A DNA stretch of 64,000 nt. Origin: Nephrocerus scutellatus. Taxonomy: Eukaryota > Arthropoda > Insecta > Diptera > Pipunculidae. The DNA is taken from assembly GCA_947095585.1 (NCBI GenBank), contig OX352762.1, forward strand, positions 25,706,669 to 25,770,668, given 5' to 3'. The notes under the pieces are model-generated. The model made no database searches and was not told the DNA's origin. It saw only the letters and a program-made list of their open reading frames with translations. Made by a program: the position numbers and the translations under genes. Shown here piece by piece: positions 1-9,784 of the stretch; positions within the stretch are counted from its first letter, which is position 1, and each line of letters opens with the position of its first letter.

Positions 1-2507
1 ATCGGTCGTCGGTCATATTTTGATTGTTGACAAATGTCGCATTGGTTGATAACAATTTGTATCAACTCTAATAGTTTTGGGAAATATATTTTAAATTTTA
101 TCTTGTTGTATGTTTCTTGTATACCTGAATGTAGACTTTCTCTTATATGGTACAAAGAGATTTGTTTGACTGCTTCGGTTTCCGTTTTAATATCCTGTGC
201 TCTATATGAACATTTAATAAATTTAATTTGATTATCGTTTGAGAACATTTCTCGTAATTTTTCCTGCACTATATTATATTCATGATCTGGTAGTTCTGAA
301 TATATACCTGTAATTCCTTTCTTTAATAATCGCCTAAATATATCATCTAAATTGTTAAAATCGTAGTTTGCTATATGGATTATTCGTTTTCCATGGAGTA
401 TTTCTATTTCTTGGGTTTTGTTATTGGTTAAGATTATTTGTGTTTTATATTTGTTAACTATTTCCTCTTTAATGGGGATGTGATCTAACAATTCTTCTTC
501 GGCGGAGTGAACTGTAGCCATTGTTATATCATCGCATTCTTCCATGTTGAATAACAATCCTAAATCTGAGTCCGAAGGATTTCTTGACTTCGTAGTGTCT
601 GTCATATCTTGGTCTCGTTTTGAAACGTCTTCTTCGTTATGTTCTAGTCTACTTAGAAAATCCGCAACTCTATTTTCCTTTCCCTTTAAATATTCTATTT
701 GGAATATATATTCTCCTAACTTTAAGAGCCACCTTTGGTGTCTCGGGGATATGTCTTTACCTTTGTATTTAGCATGTAGGTATTTTATTGGCTGGTGATC
801 AGTGAATATTATAAACTTGTTACCGTAAAGATATGGTCGGAAGTAGTTTACCGCCCACATGATAGCCAGAAACTCTTTGTCTGTGGCTGCATAATTGCGC
901 TCGTGATTGTTAAGAGTCCTTGATGCAAAACAAACTGGATGTCCTTCTTGTGAGAGAACCGCCCCGATGGCATAGTTTGATGCGTCTGTTGTCAAGTGAA
1001 ATTGTTTGTCAAAATCGGGAAATCTTAGTATTGGATGACTGCTAATGAGAGTTTTTAGTTTTTCAAATGCTTCTATATAGGTTGGGTCATTCAGGTTAAT
1101 TTTAGTGTTTTTCTTGAGATACTTTGTGATTGGTTGTGCTACTTTCGCATAGTCTCGTATGAATTTTCTATAAAATCCTGTCAACCCTAAAAAGCTTTTT
1201 ATTTGCTTCTGCGATTTAGGAACTTCTAATTTTTCAATTGTTTTTATCTTATTTGGGTTGGGTTTTAGTCCGTCTTTCGTAAGTATATGACCTAAAAATT
1301 CCGTCTCTTTTCTTAAAAAATTACATTTGTCTACCTGCATTTTTAAGCCTTTGGATTCTAGTACTTTAAAAATGTCTGAGATTGCTTTGATGTGTTCTTG
1401 AAGAGTGGTACTAAATATTAATATGTCGTCTAGGTATATAACACACGTCTTATTAATATAATCTCTAAAAATTTCATTCATTAGCCTTTGGAATGTCGCT
1501 GGGGCATTCTTGAGACCGAATGGCATTCTTATAAACTCATATAATCCATGTGGTGTAATAAAAGCTGTCTTTTTCCTATCCTCTTCTTTAATGTGAATTT
1601 GGTGATATCCTTTTGCCAAATCTATTGTTGTAAAGTAATGTGCTCGACCCAGCTTGTCTAATATAGAGTCTATGTTAGGCAGTGGGAACTTGTCATCGAT
1701 AGTCACCTCATTAAGTTTCCGATAGTCGATAACTATACGGTACTTTTTGTCTCCGGAATTATCGTTTTTTTTTGGTATTACTATTAATGGACTACAATAC
1801 TTGGAATGGCTTTTTCTTATGATGCCCTGTACTTCCATTTCTGCGATTTGTCTTCTGACTTCCTCCTCGTGCTTTGGTGGATACCTATATAGTTTTGAAT
1901 TTATTTGTTGATCTGTAGTTGTCTTAATTTCGTGTTCTATTACCGAAGTGCTTGTGAGTCTGTCACCTTCTTTAAAAAATAATTTACTGAATCTTTTAAT
2001 AATTTTATCTATGGCTGCGTATTCCTCTTTATTTAAATTGTCTAATTTTAAATGCATAATATTTTCGTTTACAGTTTCCAAAGTGTATATTTCATTAGTT
2101 GAGTATGGCTTATTTTGAAATCGAATTATTTGACCGTTGAGCTTTATTATCCCTTCCTCTAAATCTATTAATGTGTTTAGCTTATTAAGTAAATCCGTAC
2201 CTATAATAAACTGATATTTTCTATTTGGTAACTGTTTAACTTTCCACTTAATAAGTGCTCCTACTGGTGCCTTGAGTTCATCTGGTGCAGGTGTTTGAGC
2301 TTCATATATGATGGAATCTTTTCCATTTATGGTGGAATAATATATAGGCTTAATTCTTACTATTTTAAAAGTATTTATTTTATCATCAATTATACTGAGA
2401 GACGAACCTGTGTCTATTAGAGCTAAGTATTTTTTTGTGTTTATGGTTATTTCTATTATGGGGAGTTCTTCCGAGGCTAGTTGATAAAAAACTCGGAAGT
2501 ATTTCTT
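1..2507 (-). CDS. pol: Errantivirus-type Gypsy pol (protease-RT-RNase H-integrase), cut by window edge
   Basis: Pol of a Ty3/Gypsy element close to the 17.6/297 group. I checked every codon on the minus strand from 2507 to the left edge and found no stop, about 835 codons. In order it carries protease (DTGSS at 2400-2414), reverse transcriptase with the catalytic YLDD box at 1425-1436 (context VIYLDDILIFS), RNase H (TTDAS near 985-1000, TDH near 800), and the start of integrase with a zinc-binding HX5H (129-149) and CX2C (30-41). The frame is -1 relative to gag and the two overlap, so expression as a Gag-Pol frameshift product is expected. The rest of integrase, any env and the 3' LTR lie outside the window. 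The lack of any break implies a young copy; whether it is active cannot be judged from a part. Confidence 0.93.
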
Positions 2508-3736
2508 TCATAAGAATATTTGTCTGTTTCTAAAGTTTTGTTATTATGATTATAAGGTGACGTTCTTGATCTTTGCTCGGTCATATTCTGTTGTAGGCGA
2601 TTTTGGCCCGAATATCTGCTGAGGTTTCCTGATCGGAGGTGTTGTCGGTGTAAGTTATTTACCTCTCCTCTGCTCTCAATGTTATCTACTTCCATTGCTT
2701 CGGTTCTAGAGAAGTTCTGTCGAATCTGTGCCGAATCGTGTCCTTGAATCCTTGGTTGGTATGTTCGTCTTTGTTCCGAATTGTAACGAGCTTGTCCTTG
2801 GTAGTTTTGTCTGTATTGTCTAGAATTTATTCCCTGATCTTGTCGATATTGTCCTGAATGTCTAGTTTCTTGACCCTGGTAATTTCTGTAATAGTGTGTT
2901 GGTCGGTTTGTTTCATGCCGTTGATTTTTTTCTAACTGATGTGGCAAATTATTTTTATATTCATGTTTAGAACTATAACTGTGTTTATTATTATTTTTAC
3001 TCTCTTTATTTGCATGCCTATATTTCTTAAATTCCTCTCTTATACAGGAATCTTCAAATCTTCTATTTCTCATAATGGCAACTATCGTTCCTAAGTCCGT
3101 CTGTTCGTATATTTTGTCTAAGAGTACGCCCTGTGTCATTTCTTTTATTGTATTTACTAATATGCTATCTACATTGTTTAGGTCTATACCTTTATCATCT
3201 TTATAATAAACGCTTAATTCATCGGATTTATATTTTAAATTTTGAATCTCCATAGCTAAATCACTTACATTATTTGCACGTATGTTGGTTATTCTTCGAT
3301 ATATGTCTGATGGCTCTACATCAGGTTTGTACCGCAATTTGAGTACGCTTTTTATAGATGTCCAATTGTCTGGTTGTGGTAAGTTGATGATGGTATTCTT
3401 GGCTTCTCCTTGGATCTTCTCGTAGTATATTGTCCGCACCATACATTTTAGTAATTCTTCATCGGTGACTCCTGATAAGTAGTACTCCACGTTGCTAATA
3501 AATGAATTGATGGTCACTTCGCTATGTCCGGTGAAGGTGGACATATGTTTCACTTCTCTTAATACTTTTTCAGTATTCTCACGAGTTACCTCCCTACGCT
3601 TCAGTATCTGGTAAGCTGATGACATTTGTTCCAGTTGCTGATTCTTCCGAAGAATTTCCGCTGTTAGTTCCTCTGTCGTCGACATTTTCAATCCTTGTCT
3701 ATTGTTGTTGTAGAATTCGGTTTTGTCTTTTTTCAT
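2477..3736 (-). CDS. gag: Errantivirus-type Gypsy gag
   Basis: Structural capsid/nucleocapsid polyprotein of the same element, 419 codons and intact. The N-terminal half resembles Gypsy-type capsid (FTGHSEVTINSF near residues 68-79, then a helical segment). The C-terminal third is rich in Arg, Gln, Asn and Tyr (many RQYRQ and YQGQ-like repeats) and has no CCHC zinc knuckle, which is usual for insect errantivirus Gag, where basic residues bind RNA. The first Met is at 3736; a second at residue 18 (MSTTEEL, 3685) is an equally plausible start. Gag ends at a TAG codon at 2477-2479 just after a T6 run that is a likely frameshift site into pol. Confidence 0.9.
   Translation of the reverse strand: MKKDKTEFYNNNRQGLKMSTTEELTAEILRKNQQLEQMSSAYQILKRREVTRENTEKVLREVKHMSTFTGHSEVTINSFISNVEYYLSGVTDEELLKCMVRTIYYEKIQGEAKNTIINLPQPDNWTSIKSVLKLRYKPDVEPSDIYRRITNIRANNVSDLAMEIQNLKYKSDELSVYYKDDKGIDLNNVDSILVNTIKEMTQGVLLDKIYEQTDLGTIVAIMRNRRFEDSCIREEFKKYRHANKESKNNNKHSYSSKHEYKNNLPHQLEKNQRHETNRPTHYYRNYQGQETRHSGQYRQDQGINSRQYRQNYQGQARYNSEQRRTYQPRIQGHDSAQIRQNFSRTEAMEVDNIESRGEVNNLHRQHLRSGNLSRYSGQNRLQQNMTEQRSRTSPYNHNNKTLETDKYSYERNTSEFFIN
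2486..2492 (-). promoter_or_regulatory. Candidate -1 frameshift site between gag and pol
   Basis: On the minus strand the gag reading GAG TTT TTT ATC meets the pol frame (GTT TTT TAT) at a G-T6 run, seven codons before the start of pol conservation and four codons before the gag stop. A -1 slip on the T run puts ribosomes into the open pol frame. The frames are seen; use of this exact slip site is inferred. Confidence 0.6.
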
Positions 3737-3976
3737 AAAGTTAATTTCTTTTTTTTTTTTTTTTTCACTGTCTCGTTGGATGTGTTTTGTTTCTTATTCT
3801 TCACACTACTTTATTATTCTAGCTGGATATATCCATAAGCTAGTTAGATGTAATGAGAAATTTTTTTATTAAATTTGATTTCACAGGTACTAAGTAAATT
3901 TTAAATATGTACTTTTAATTTCACTGCGTTATTTTAACAAATTATATTCGAATCACTGGATAACCCGTTTTAGAGT

Positions 3977-3995
3977 TATCCTACCGACTGCGCCA
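3977..3995 (-). other. Primer-binding site (tRNA-Ser type)
   Basis: Read on the minus strand the LTR is followed directly by TGGCGCAGTCGGTAGGATA. This is the primer-binding sequence known from 17.6/297-type elements, complementary to the 3' end of a tRNA-Ser. It fixes the inner LTR end at 3996 and supports the subgroup assignment. Confidence 0.85.
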
Positions 3996-4032
3996 AATAA
4001 AGAAGTGTCCGAGCTTAGTATTAAAAAAAAAC

Positions 4033-4038
4033 TTTATT
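4033..4038 (-). terminator. LTR polyadenylation signal
   Basis: AATAAA on the minus strand, 38-43 nt before the LTR end. This is the likely poly(A) signal used in the 3' LTR copy. Confidence 0.5.
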
Positions 4039-4130
4039 CAAAAAACTCAACTCAAAAACTTAGAGCAATAATAGATGTAGTTGACTTGACGGTCAACGGA
4101 AAAAAGCCCTCCTTAAACAATCTATGGTAA

Positions 4131-4140
4131 CTTATATATA
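4131..4140 (-). promoter_or_regulatory. LTR TATA-like box
   Basis: TATATATAAG on the minus strand inside the LTR, about 100 nt upstream of the AATAAA signal, a fitting place for the retrotransposon promoter. Errantivirus LTRs may also use an initiator without TATA, so function is inferred. Confidence 0.45.
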
Positions 4141-4498
4141 TCGTGTCATTATGATAAGTCAGCACTTTGTGCTTTTGCTTTTGCACAAGACAAAGAACTG
4201 CCTAAGACCACCCAGCTATTCCTTATCTTGGTCACATGGTTATTCAACACGTTTCGTGGAGATAACTATTTTCGTCCGACAGAAACGTGTCATATCGGTC
4301 TTTTGTGGATGCTTCGTTTGGGGATGCTGAAGTATACATAACTCGCCTGAGGTTTACAAGAAGCAAAAAAAGACTGCTACTTGTGTTGCGTGGCGCTGAG
4401 TGAAGAAGAAAGACAGTGCAGAAGTCTCTGATTCGACTATCCCCATTTTCAGTCTTTTCAGTTTTTTTCAATTGTTTCTTGGAGGTTCGAATCTCACT

Positions 4499-5464
4499 GA
4501 GGGTTAGGTTAGGTTAGGTTAAGGTGGCTGTCACTGAAACCGACATACGTACGTAATGGTCCATTGTGATATCACACGGATCAGGAAAAATACCTTCCAC
4601 CTACTCGATGAACCAATTAGAGCTTCTTATGAAGCGTACGCTTTTGGGAGAGGGCTGGATAAGTACAGAGTAGATGGACGATGGTCTCCTCCTCCTCCTC
4701 ATACATGCAGCTTCTGCAGAAGTCATTAGAGAAGACTCCAAGTCTTGCTGCATGCCTGCCTATGAGACAGTCCAGTAATGACACCTTCAATAGCACCGAT
4801 GTGCGATCTTTTTTGGGATATCAAATATTTGGAGCGTTTCGTATACAGTTTGGGCCAGATCTGCGGTGTCACTATGTAAGTTGAACAGTTTGACCACCTA
4901 CAGTTAAAAAGGAGTTGCGGAATGGTGTAGTCTATGTTGTCTGGGATCCTGACTTCATTCAGGATAGAGGAGTGACCGATTTAATTTCTAGTCCACTGAG
5001 AGATAACATTAGGGCGAATAGCCGAACAAGCAGCTAGTTGCCTGCTGTAAATGTCGAGTGATGTAAGGTCGAACACAATGTCAAATGCGGCGGAGGGGAT
5101 TGTACGAAGTACACCGCTCATACATAGACTAGCTGATCTTTGCTTTGCTTTGCTTAATTTGTGAAGGTTAACTTTCTTATTTAAGGCAGCCCAGCATACA
5201 GTCACACCGTATAGAAGAGTAGGTCTTACTACCGCTGTATATTGCCAATGTGTTATATGGGGTTGAAGACCCCTATCTGCTACCAGTCGCTTTTTTGCAT
5301 GAGAAAAGTGCCACTGTGGTCTTACGAACTCTTTCTTGTATGTTAGGTTTCCAGCTTAGCTTTCTGTCCAAATTAAGACCCAAATACTTGGCTTTATCAG
5401 AGAATGTTAAGCTTATACCATTTATAGAAGAAGGGTTAATAAGTGGGGTTAATAAGTGGAACAG
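4499..5464 (-). mobile_element. I-like non-LTR retrotransposon relic L1: RT C-terminus, zinc finger, 3' tail
   Basis: Minus-strand remains of a non-LTR element with an RNase H-type 3' half. From high to low coordinates: an RT thumb segment with KYLGL and NLDRKLSW near 5340-5400, YTAVVRPTLLYGV near 5205-5245 and ALRTIP-like text near 5100, then a Cys-rich terminus (CRSCMYEEEEETIVHLLC, about 4660-4715). The 3' tail reads CTTAACCTAACCTAACC on the minus strand and abuts the LTR at about 4500. Frames are broken in several places. A second relic with the same zinc finger and tail lies at 33935-34640. The clade (I/Loa/R1 group) is judged from motif style only. Confidence 0.75.
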
Positions 5465-5915
5465 AGAGCTTCAGCTTGCCTAATTGCCACCGTTCTATGG
5501 AGAGATAGCTCCATCAGTGTCGCTGCGATCTATCACTGCGACTACGATTTTGTCCTTAAGGACATTAATACAGGACCTCTAAGATGTAACGATGGAGTGA
5601 CCAAGTGTGCTAGTGTTGCGCACTTTAAGTCTTTTTGAAATCGAATCGATTTCCTCCACCGATCTCTGTCGCTTAGACGTAGAGTCATCGCTGGTCCGTT
5701 GTTTTGTGCTTGTCAATAACGGCTTGGGCCCGTTTTAGCTTGGCTACCCGCTTCGGAATTCTGTTGTTCTCTGGAATTGCTCCGAGGATATTCAGTGTCC
5801 GTACCGCAGTACGCCGATCCTTGTACGACGATCTAGGTGGAGTGCGTTGTCGCGAGCATCCATCAGATGCCCCTATAAGCTTACTGGCTTTCTTAAAACT
5901 AGCAAAAGAAAAAGA
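5465..5915 (-). pseudogene. ORF1 (Gag-like) relic of the L-type non-LTR element
   Basis: The minus strand shows broken frames with KRQRSVEEIDSISKRLK followed, after a break, by LKDKIVVAVIDRSDTDG. This pattern (basic KRQRS..KR stretch, then a VVAVIDR box) is common in the ORF1 of insect I-like elements. It sits directly upstream of the RT C-terminal relic, which would mean that most of ORF2 (endonuclease and RT core) has been deleted. Moderate confidence: it rests on short motifs remembered from the family. Confidence 0.45.
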
Positions 5916-6114
5916 GTAGTTGTTTTATTTTTTTTTTAAACTTTTCAAATAAATTTTCTATCGGTTCAGGGGCTCGATATTATGATACAAATTAAATGCA
6001 AATTATGATGCTGAAAATGTCTTCCAGAGGATCCCCATACTGTTTTAATTTTTAATTTTTATAATGTACACACGCTAAAGGGATTTGCAATCTTATAATG
6101 CTTAGCACAGCGTT

Positions 6115-7170
6115 GGCGTTAGGAAATTAGGAAGAGGAAAATATGAGATGTCTATGCACGTGTGCCTTAAATGACTGCAGATCACACAAATGTGGAAACA
6201 CAGAATCGGGCAATTCATTCCACTATAACTTTAACTATAGTGCGGCTAAAGAAGGAATCTACGAATTGTTTAGGTCCGAAGATATTCATAATGGTAGACC
6301 CGTGAGCTCGAGTTAAGGCACGGGTATTACGGATGGGTTCGAGAATGAGTGGGATTCATCTGGATATTTCTTTTGACACCGCTTGTGAAAAAAGCAATAA
6401 AACAGTGGCAACATCCTACGATGTTCAAGCGATTCAATTGTTTTCGCGATATTAACGTCAGTTTTATCGCGCGGTTTTGAATTATGTCTAGTAGATGCAA
6501 TGTGGTCTTTGTGGCACCTGCCCAGACAATACAGTTGTATTCAAGTTTAGTGCGAATATATAGTAAATAGTAGCCAGATCTGAAGGAGTGAAGTAAATCT
6601 TGTACCGTTTTAGGAAACCTAAACATTTCGCAGCATTCTTGGCGATGGCAAATATGTATTCGTTCCAACGAAGCTTGTTGTTGCAAGATCCATTCATTGA
6701 TAAATGTTGGGGGCTTTCCTTTTTTCTTGAACGACAGAAAACAGCATTGAGTTTTAGAAGCGGTTAATTTAACACTATTACGTTGTCCCCCTTGTTATGC
6801 TCTCAAGGTCAGAATTTAACGTCCTTAACATACGTTGTTGTTCAAGTTCCACTTGTGACGAAGAAAGCGTGAAATCATATAAAAAGCTAAAATTGCTGTA
6901 GTAAGCAAATGCAGGATTCAAATGAGATCATTAATGAAAATAAGAAAAAGTTTCGGAGACAAAATAGAGCCTGGGGGAACACCGGCGCTTATGCGGTGCG
7001 AGCATTGGATTTGGGACCGTCCGATAGGACCTTGATTAAAAGGTGGATAGGTAACTGCTAGTCCAATCGAGCAGGGCCTTATCAATTCCATAGGCATTCA
7101 TTTTCGACAAAAGAGCTTGATGCCAGACTCTGTCAAATGCCCTAGGAATTATTCGATATTCCTAAGGCAT
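6115..7170 (-). mobile_element. Jockey/CR1-like non-LTR relic J1
   Basis: Minus-strand reverse transcriptase remnant. It shows [19 protein letters not shown] near 7085-7145 (RT palm start), a decayed middle, then YIRTKLEYNCIVWAGATKT and LLDIIQNRAIKL near 6480-6570, and a C-terminus with NSFFSRT-like text. Many frameshifts. The same family appears at 13080-13790, 19500-20446, 42965-43175, 45175-45640 and, as a 3' end, 63465-63620. The end near 6115 carries the TTTAGCGTGTG arm of a 3' stem shared with the 63.5-kb copy. Confidence 0.75.
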
Positions 7171-7421
7171 TTGCTTCTACCAAATTTGTAAATAGACTGT
7201 TTCCACTTTACAGTGAGAAAAGCCATCTGCTGGTGGGTAGGAGGAAAGAGATGGCCAAAATTGATGACCAAAAGCAAGAATCTCTATCTTGGTGTTGATA
7301 TTGGTCTTGCAAGCTAAGTCTTGCTCTAAGGATTGTGGTCTTGCGTGTAATATTGATAAGTAATAAAAAATTATTGATAAAAGTTGTTACTTCCAGAAAA
7401 GTTTTTTCTACCATCTTTTTT

Positions 7422-7605
7422 TTTAAATTCTCTATATTAACTTCGCGTGCCCGTGGCTGGCGGACTGGCTGGCTGGTCAGATCTTGTGATAAATTTTTTA
7501 CCCACTTCCCAAAAACCGTTTTTATTGAAATTTTGCACACATGCAACACTTTCTGTGACAATACTTTCTGTTAAAATTTGAGAGTGATCGGGCCGCGGCA
7601 ATAAG
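7422..7605 (-). repeat. Family A repeat, 3' end fragment
   Basis: Terminal part of the window's commonest repeat. It opens with TTTAAATTCTCTATATTAAC on the + strand and runs through the conserved GATAAATTTTTTACCCACTT and the ACACTTTCTGTGACAATAC region to a GATCGGGCC box. See 29608-30130 for a fuller copy. Confidence 0.75.
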
Positions 7606-9382
7606 GTGCGTTTATTAAAATTAAATTCAAAATAAAATTTAAATTTAATTTATTTACGATATGACACGGTTTCAATTTATTTTCTCAGAATTCTCCCTGA
7701 TTCATTGAATCATGGTTAGGGAAAATTACAAAAAACCTTATGCAAGAAAATCTATATTTATAAAAATTAAATGCTGTTCGTTGGTAACCGCATAACTTGA
7801 GAACAGCTAAACCGTTTTGGCTCATTTTTTTCCGGGATTTGAGAAGCGATTTTAACCCTTCTGAGAAAACCATTATCAAAAAAAACATTTATTTATTTAG
7901 AGGCATATGCATCTAAAAACACTAGTACATGAGTCATAGGAATGAACAAAAATTGCCGTTAATATCAACCTTCGCGGCTTTTTACCGATACTAATCGATT
8001 CCATTGCGACGATACATACAACTATCTTGCTCGTTTAATTCTAAATAAATAAATGTAAATTAGACAATTACCAGTTTTAGCAGACCATTCACGCCTCACT
8101 AACAAGGTCTCGTGTCTCGCTTTTTTTTATCTGCTTCATTTGATCAATTATAACGTTCATAGATCGCGGTTGTTTGTTATGGTACTTTTAAGCGGCAAAA
8201 ATGGCATTCATTGACGTGTTGTGCAAGCAAATTTCGATTTGAGCGATTTTTCTAATTTCATTAATGAAAATATTTCCGCAATTGCCTTACGTCTCTATGT
8301 GCTTTCGATCAGCGAGGCAAGGTAATTCCATTTCGTAGCAAGCGAATAAATTACAAAAATTTATATCAGACTAAAAGTTCAACCTTGACATTGACCGGAA
8401 GTAAACTCATCTTGTAGATGGCCTCATGCCAAACCATCAACATTAAATGTAATGTTAACCGCAGAGTGCTAGCTGGGTAAAATGCGATTTGTTTGTGATT
8501 TACTCGAAATCGCCAAATCGTTTTATTTTGCTGCTGTAACCAGCATCGAAAATGTATACATATTTTATACAAGCAAAGTGGAGGACGTTTACCTTGACCA
8601 GGTTAACATTTTTGCGCTTAGTAAAATTTTCATAGTAGGTAGTGATCAGTAAGCAGCAGCAGCAGCATCGCATTTACGTTTTCAAGTTGTGTTCTTCCTA
8701 GTTCCTAGCGGCGGGAACCGGTCGTTGATCAATTAATAAGAAACCACAATAAGCAATGTTTTTATTTTTAATTTCAATGTTACCGATTATGCAAGTAAAA
8801 TATTAATATGCAAAAATTATTCCTTTAAAAGAACCTTTAGAATAGTGTTAGTAGAAAAACGCACGATAATTATGTACTCGTAAAACTATTTGAAATTCGT
8901 CAGACTTGTATTCTTTTTTTACTTGATTTAAGTTTAAAAGAAGAAAAAAACAACCAATAAAAAGTAGATTTTATTAAGTAAATTCTTTATATGCTTCATG
9001 CATCAGCATTCCACACCCCACTTTATTAATTTTACAAAATATTATTGAACGAACGGTAAAAATATCTTTACTTTTAATGTGTATTAAACACTCGATAAAA
9101 AAATAAATGGTACAATGTTATTTCAAAAAAATTGTATATATGGCGGCCCTTCGATTGTGGGCTTTGATTACTTGCAAATTTTTATAGAAAGTGTTGCTAC
9201 AAACACAAAAAAACATATTCGGACGCGAACTTAATATGAAGAATTAAAAAAACCAACCCAACCAAAAACGAACAAAAATAAACATTTTTAATGTAATGTA
9301 AAATGGACCGAATGACTTGAATTTTTTCAATATGTCGACAGCCGTAAAATATAAAAACGCATGCGCAGAAAAAATTCAACAT
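7606..9382. other. Unassigned AT-rich DNA
   Basis: No credible coding region or known element seen. There is a short CAG run (8654-8668) and general A/T richness; the short open frames have no recognisable domain. Confidence 0.4.
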
Positions 9383-9715
9383 AAAATATTATTAATTAAA
9401 AAAAGGCTTTTATCAAAGTATAACTAGCCCCCTAAAAGGTAGAAAATAATATTTGTGGTAGATATGGAGCAGCTAGAACTGTTATAAAATAAACTAAAGT
9501 TGCTGCAATGTTTATATGGGAAATCTGGAATATTTGAGGCTCAAACAAAGCACATAAATCAAAGCACCACGCTAAGCATTTGAGTCTCTTTTAACCTGCC
9601 TTTAAATAGCAAATGCTTAGCATGGTGCTTTGAATTTTTGTGCTTTATACTTGTTTCTTTAGTTCTAGTTTAATAAAAGGCATTTTTTTTTAATTTTTTA
9701 AATAATATTTTATTT
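9383..9715. repeat. Fold-back (inverted duplication) at the left end of element B
   Basis: Two nested inverted repeats. The outer arms are about 9383-9427 (AAAATATTATT, AAAAAAAGGCTTTTAT, AACTA) and 9662-9712 in reverse. The inner arms are about 9545-9590 and 9605-9655, sharing GCTTAGC/GCTAAGC and CAAAGCACCAYGCTAAGCAT. The left half matches the minus-strand copy at 44440-44655, which lacks the second arm, so the inverted arm is peculiar to this copy. Confidence 0.65.
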
Positions 9716-9784
9716 TAAATGAAAGTGGATTTAAATGGAAAATGTATATATAACTTACATAACATGAAAATGGGATGGTTATAT

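Larger units (their letters stand above)
3996..4498 (-). repeat. 5' LTR of the Gypsy errantivirus
   Basis: About 503 bp between the primer-binding site and a candidate outer end AGTGAG on the minus strand; 17.6-type LTRs start AGTGA and are about 0.4-0.5 kb long. It contains a TATA-like TATATATAAG and an AATAAA signal in the right order for a U3-R-U5 promoter. The outer boundary is tentative because the other LTR is outside the window, so ends and target duplication cannot be compared. Confidence 0.7.

Noticed and set aside
4499..4525. TTAGG repeats as a telomere
   Set aside because: Only four units, inside a chain of transposons, and at the 3' end of a recognisable non-LTR element; the same tail occurs at 34627.
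8651..8670. CAG repeat as a coding polyglutamine stretch
   Set aside because: Only about five units with no surrounding open frame.
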